Part shown: positions 33,181 through 35,552 of the stretch, piece by piece
Layout of the letters: each line of letters opens with the position of its first letter
Position numbering within the stretch: the first letter of the stretch is position 1
Assembly: GCF_039414295.1 (NCBI RefSeq)
Contig: NZ_JBCITM010000028.1
Location: 1-35,552, forward strand
Reading direction: 5' to 3'
Origin: Anoxynatronum sibiricum
GTDB taxonomy: Bacteria > Bacillota > Clostridia > Peptostreptococcales > Tindalliaceae
DNA length: 35,552 nt
Made by a program: the position numbers and the translations under genes
Notes under the pieces: model-generated
What the model was told of the DNA's origin: nothing
Seen by the model: only the letters and a program-made list of their open reading frames with translations
Database searches by the model: none

Positions 33181-33320
33181 CCCAGTACAATAACCCTACA
33201 TACCCCCTCCTCCGGTCAGACAGCCCTTAAAACAGGTGTGCCCATGGGTCGTTTGACAGTGGCAGCCACGCCCATTGCCGCCATGACCCCCAAGGCGCTG
33301 CCGAAATACCGGGAAGCGTG

Positions 33321-33354
33321 CCTGGCAGCGGGGACGGCCTGGCAGCGGGGACGG
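33321..33354 (+). repeat. 17-bp perfect tandem duplication
   Basis: The unit CCTGGCAGCGGGGACGG occurs twice head-to-tail at 33321-33337 and 33338-33354. It is non-coding as far as I can see. Confidence 0.85.
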
Positions 33355-33425
33355 AGGGGTTTGGCCAAGGCCTTTGAGGGGGAGGGCCCTGGCAGCTCTG
33401 GTGAAGGGGTTTGCCGCGATGACAA

Positions 33426-33465
33426 AAAAAGACGCCCAACCAGTTCACTCTGGGGGCGTCTTTTT
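33426..33465. terminator. Bidirectional intrinsic terminator downstream of the toxin-antitoxin pair
   Basis: AAAAAGACGCCC at 33426-33437 pairs perfectly with GGGCGTCTTTTT at 33454-33465. An inner CCAG/CTGG stem is also possible. The A-run and T-run make it work in both directions; it lies 89 bases beyond the antitoxin stop on the minus strand. Confidence 0.85.
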
Positions 33466-33553
33466 AACAGGTGTTTTCACTCCCACTTCTTTGAAGCACT
33501 TTGCCGCTAAAACCTGTTACAACCTCTGGTTCTGATGTATAGCATAGCCCCCG

Positions 33554-34009
33554 TTACATACAGTGGCTATGCTGTTTGTTCTTCTCCAGGTCTTTTCGAG
33601 ATATACTTTTGCGTAAGCTTCCAGTCACTTGCTTTGAAGTAGAGGGGCCACTAAGAACACCCTTGATCTCCGCTGCATTGAATCGCCATTCTCTTCCGAC
33701 TTTAAAGGCTTTGAGCCTGCCATCTTTAATCATATTGTACACCGATTGATTTGAAACTCGAAGAAGCTGAGCCGTTTCAGCTAAGTTCAGCACATCTGGT
33801 CGCTTGTTTTCTTCCAGTTCAGAGAAACTCATGCCGATCTCTTGTATCATTTTCACTTCTTCAGTGTCCAGCACCTCTTCGTTGCATGCATCGCACCGGT
33901 AAGCATCCACGTTTTCGATTTTAAGCTTGTACTTTTTCCATCCTCCTGCAACGGTGGTTTTTACTTTTATCATTTCTTTGCCGCAAAGAAAACAAACAGG
34001 TGCGTTCAT
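33554..34009 (-). CDS. YgiT-type zinc finger / HTH antitoxin (MqsA-like)
   Basis: 151 residues from ATG 34009, with AGGAGGAGGAAGTAAC upstream. An N-terminal zinc-binding domain has two CxxC pairs (C6/C9 and C39/C42) typical of YgiT/MqsA proteins. An excisionase-like helix-turn-helix spans about residues 74-115 (LNLAETAQLLRVSNQSVYNM then LKAFKVGREWRF). The basic C-terminus may be disordered. Antitoxins of this build bind the toxin with the zinc domain and the operon promoter with the HTH. It starts one base after the DUF4258 gene, so the two are coupled. Unusually, the HTH is of the excisionase type rather than the Cro-like HTH of E. coli MqsA. Confidence 0.85.
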   Translation of the reverse strand: MNAPVCFLCGKEMIKVKTTVAGGWKKYKLKIENVDAYRCDACNEEVLDTEEVKMIQEIGMSFSELEENKRPDVLNLAETAQLLRVSNQSVYNMIKDGRLKAFKVGREWRFNAAEIKGVLSGPSTSKQVTGSLRKSISRKDLEKNKQHSHCM

Positions 34010-34010
34010 G

Positions 34011-34334
34011 TTACTTCCTCCTCCTAATAAACCCATTGACAGTTTCCCAAACATCTTCGTCTTTTAAGCAAACAGTCACGACATGAGGAAAACGATTTGT
34101 GGCAGCAATGACAACGTAAAAACCCGGCCTATCGGCTGGTTCAGCGAACAAGACCTTAATATCACTACACTCATCAGATTTTTGTTCCTCCATAACACAG
34201 CCAGTTTCAGCACACTCATATACCTGTTCCTCCGTAATACCGCGTTCCATCATTCTTTCAACAGCGTGAGTGCGGAAAACGAACTTCCTTTTAGAAGCAA
34301 AATGTCTGATGAACTGTTCGGCCACGCTCTTCAT
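34011..34334 (-). CDS. DUF4258 domain protein, probable RNase toxin
   Basis: 107 residues. The DUF4258 signature is visible in FRTHAVERMMERGITEEQVYE and in the later FYVVIAATNRFPHVVTV segment. Family members resemble RelE/MqsR-fold mRNA interferases and are commonly encoded upstream of a YgiT-type zinc finger partner, as here, so a toxin role is likely though not shown. The conserved His and Arg in the HAxxRMxxRG motif are candidate functional residues. The ATG at 34334 has AGGAGGATTTC upstream. It is first in the operon (toxin before antitoxin), as in mqsRA and hicAB. A 10-base-period repeat lies upstream. Confidence 0.85.
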   Translation of the reverse strand: MKSVAEQFIRHFASKRKFVFRTHAVERMMERGITEEQVYECAETGCVMEEQKSDECSDIKVLFAEPADRPGFYVVIAATNRFPHVVTVCLKDEDVWETVNGFIRRRK

Positions 34335-34374
34335 GAAATCCTCCTATTCATCTGTTACCCATTTTAGCACAAAT

Positions 34375-34414
34375 CAATATAAATTACTATAAAACACTAT
34401 AAAATGCTATAAAA
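34375..34414 (-). promoter_or_regulatory. 10-bp-period operator-like repeats upstream of the toxin-antitoxin operon
   Basis: On the plus strand three exact copies of CTATAAAA occur every ten bases (34387-34394, 34397-34404, 34407-34414), with a degenerate fourth at 34375-34384 (CAATATAAAT). Ten bases is one helical turn, so the cores face the same side of DNA. The array sits about 40-80 bases upstream of the toxin start, where the operon promoter must be; it probably serves as antitoxin operator and also supplies TATA-like -10 sequences. Confidence 0.55.
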
Positions 34415-34730
34415 TATTATCAACAAAGACAAGGCAATGGTTTCCATCACTGTGAAGGTACAAGGGTAGTCGTCCACCTGCAGTTCCGTCACAGAAGCCT
34501 CCACCGGCCTGGCCAATGGCCATGGGCCTGCCCAGCTGTTCCCCATGGTGGCACTGCAACTGTTCCATCAACGCCAGGGCAAGCCAGTGCCGGCAATGGG
34601 TTTCGTGGATGATGCAGGGGTCTTCATCGTCAAACCGCTGCAGGCTGGTTTCCACAATGGCCTGACGGGTCAGGGCAATGTGGGTGATGGGTTGAAAGGG
34701 CTGGCGGGCAACAGAAAACTGTCCTTTCAC
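34407..34730 (-). pseudogene. Truncated duplicate of the 94-aa Cys/His gene
   Basis: The first 74 residues are identical to the gene at 31610-31894, including the Cys/His cluster and the GTG start with its ribosome binding site. After MAIGQ the frame enters sequence derived from the signal-peptide region of the CcdA-like gene in another frame, then unique DNA, giving an unrelated tail of about 33 residues. This results from a 102-base deletion between copies of CTGGCCAATG. The CcdA-like gene is absent except for a short fragment. It may still make a protein with an altered C-terminus. Confidence 0.7.
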
Positions 34731-35552
34731 AGGCGTTCACTCCTCGCATGACATGCCATATCACTTAGTATACCGTAAAACCCGGCGATGGTGAAGCCCC
34801 GGCGCAGGGGGCATCCTTCTCACATCACATCAAACACATCAAACATGGCCTTGCCCCCATCCGCCCCCTGGGGTACAATAACCCTAACCACATTTCACTA
34901 AAGGAGCTGAAATCATGCACCGAAAAACCAGCCTTGCCCTGACCCTGGTCATCCTCATCTTCCTCACCACCCTGGCCCTGCCAGCCACCGCCGCCCAGCA
35001 CACCATCCGCCTGTTCATCGATGGTACCCCGGTGACCTTCACCGACGCCCGCCCCTTTGTGGATGGCAGCAACCGCACCTTGGTCCCTGTCCGGGTGGTG
35101 AGCGAAAACCTGGGCATGGGCATCACCTGGGATGAGACCGCCCAGCGGGTGGGGATCAACAACGAAATGTTCCTCACCATTGGCAGTGCCACTGCCATGG
35201 TCCGGGGGGCTTCCGTGTCCATGGACACCCAGGCCCTCATCGTGGGGGGCAGGACTTTTGTGCCCTTACGTTTTGTCAGTGAAAACTTTGGGGTGACAGT
35301 GGACTGGGCCCATAACAGCATGGGGGGCATTGATGTGTTCCTGTACACCGACCCCAGCGCCATGCCGGAGACAGGGCAGGTGCCGGAGCCAACACCACAG
35401 CCTGAACCAACACCACAGCCGCCAGCAAGCAATATACCTACATTAAGTGATTTTGATCATGTTGAACAAAGTATGCCGAAAGGTGATCAGTCCATGATTG
35501 CTGACGGGGTAACTCGAATGAAGCGGGAATCATCACTGGCTTTTCATAAAGC
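34466..35552. repeat. Large direct repeat, copy B
   Basis: It is nearly identical to 31528-32719. It lacks 102 bases corresponding to 31571-31672, bounded by CTGGCCAATG, and lacks three bases in an ACATCATCAAAC-type slippery tract upstream of the secreted gene. The left junction is at about 34466-34473, immediately after the toxin-antitoxin upstream repeats. It runs off the window. Confidence 0.9.
34915..35552 (+). CDS. Second copy of the secreted copper-amine-oxidase-N-type gene (partial at window edge)
   Basis: 212 codons are visible before the window ends. It matches the gene at 32082 with a constant offset of 2833 bases, no indels and only a few changes, for example MHRKTS for MNRKTS, FIDGTPV for FIDNVPV and DARPF for DAHPF. 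Signal peptide, both repeats of the domain, the Pro-rich linker and the beginning of the AT-rich C-terminal domain are all present. Promoter, ribosome binding site and spacing are conserved. Whether the C-terminal domain stays identical beyond the window cannot be seen. Confidence 0.85.
   Translation, partial: MHRKTSLALTLVILIFLTTLALPATAAQHTIRLFIDGTPVTFTDARPFVDGSNRTLVPVRVVSENLGMGITWDETAQRVGINNEMFLTIGSATAMVRGASVSMDTQALIVGGRTFVPLRFVSENFGVTVDWAHNSMGGIDVFLYTDPSAMPETGQVPEPTPQPEPTPQPPASNIPTLSDFDHVEQSMPKGDQSMIADGVTRMKRESSLAFHK

Larger units (their letters stand above)
33087..33553. other. Intergenic region between secreted protein and toxin-antitoxin genes
   Basis: Between the two terminators there is no convincing gene. 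A frame from 33130 to 33510 runs through both hairpins and has no ribosome binding site. The region contains a 17-base tandem duplication (33321-33354) and a stray 14-base match (33185-33198) to the start region of the secreted-protein promoter. GC content is high in 33230-33420. Confidence 0.5.

Noticed and set aside
33130..33510. 126-codon open frame between secreted protein and toxin-antitoxin genes
   Set aside because: It runs through two terminator hairpins and a tandem duplication, has no ribosome binding site, and its composition looks like GC-rich non-coding sequence.
34375..34420. CRISPR-like periodic repeats
   Set aside because: The unit is only ten bases with no spacers; it fits an operator array rather than a CRISPR.

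Overview
The window looks like chromosome of an anaerobic or facultative member of the Bacillota, most likely class Clostridia. This is inferred from gene content: a GlgC/GlgD pair, a YerC-type TrpR-like protein, a PheB-like ACT protein beside hom-thrB, a short soluble PgpA-like protein, pyruvate formate-lyase with a cysteine-rich Crp/Fnr regulator, and strong AGGAGG-type ribosome binding sites. I do not name a genus.

Layout. 1-4.3 kb (minus strand): pflB, pflA and a Crp/Fnr regulator, with a Crp-type palindrome about 41.5 bp upstream of a predicted pflB start. 4.5-8.1 kb: PgpA-like protein, MATE exporter, type I asparaginase and a small membrane protein. 8.2-10.9 kb: ACT protein, homoserine dehydrogenase and homoserine kinase. 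11.3-19.8 kb: glycogen operon glgC-glgD-glgA-glgP plus a GH13 alpha-glucan hydrolase; no branching enzyme gene is present. 19.8-22.3 kb: YerC-like regulator, aspartate kinase (minus) and a PHP-family phosphatase. 22.4-29.5 kb: aromatic amino acid operon aroF-tyrA-aroA-pheA-aroC-aroB behind a consensus promoter and a long leader. 29.5-35.5 kb: an accessory region with a HicB-like relic, a membrane thiol-redox pair, a 94-aa Cys/His protein, a secreted copper-amine-oxidase-N-type protein, a DUF4258/YgiT-type toxin-antitoxin pair, and a second, partly deleted copy of the block that runs off the right edge.

The most interesting element is the aroF leader. It encodes a 49-residue peptide in which 10 of 13 consecutive residues are Phe, Tyr or Trp. 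Three mutually exclusive RNA pairings can be drawn by hand around it: protector, antiterminator, and a terminator with a U-run. This is the logic of a classical trp-type attenuator, here apparently reading all three aromatic amino acids at once, in a lineage where T-box or protein-based control is the more familiar solution.

How the genes work together. Pyruvate formate-lyase and its activase make acetyl-CoA and formate in anoxic conditions, probably under the adjacent Fnr-like protein. LysC, Hom and ThrB channel aspartate to homoserine phosphate. The aro operon covers DAHP synthesis, dehydroquinate synthesis, EPSP and chorismate synthesis, and both prephenate branches; shikimate kinase, shikimate dehydrogenase and dehydroquinase must lie elsewhere. 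The right end shows recent duplication and deletion around a toxin-antitoxin module.
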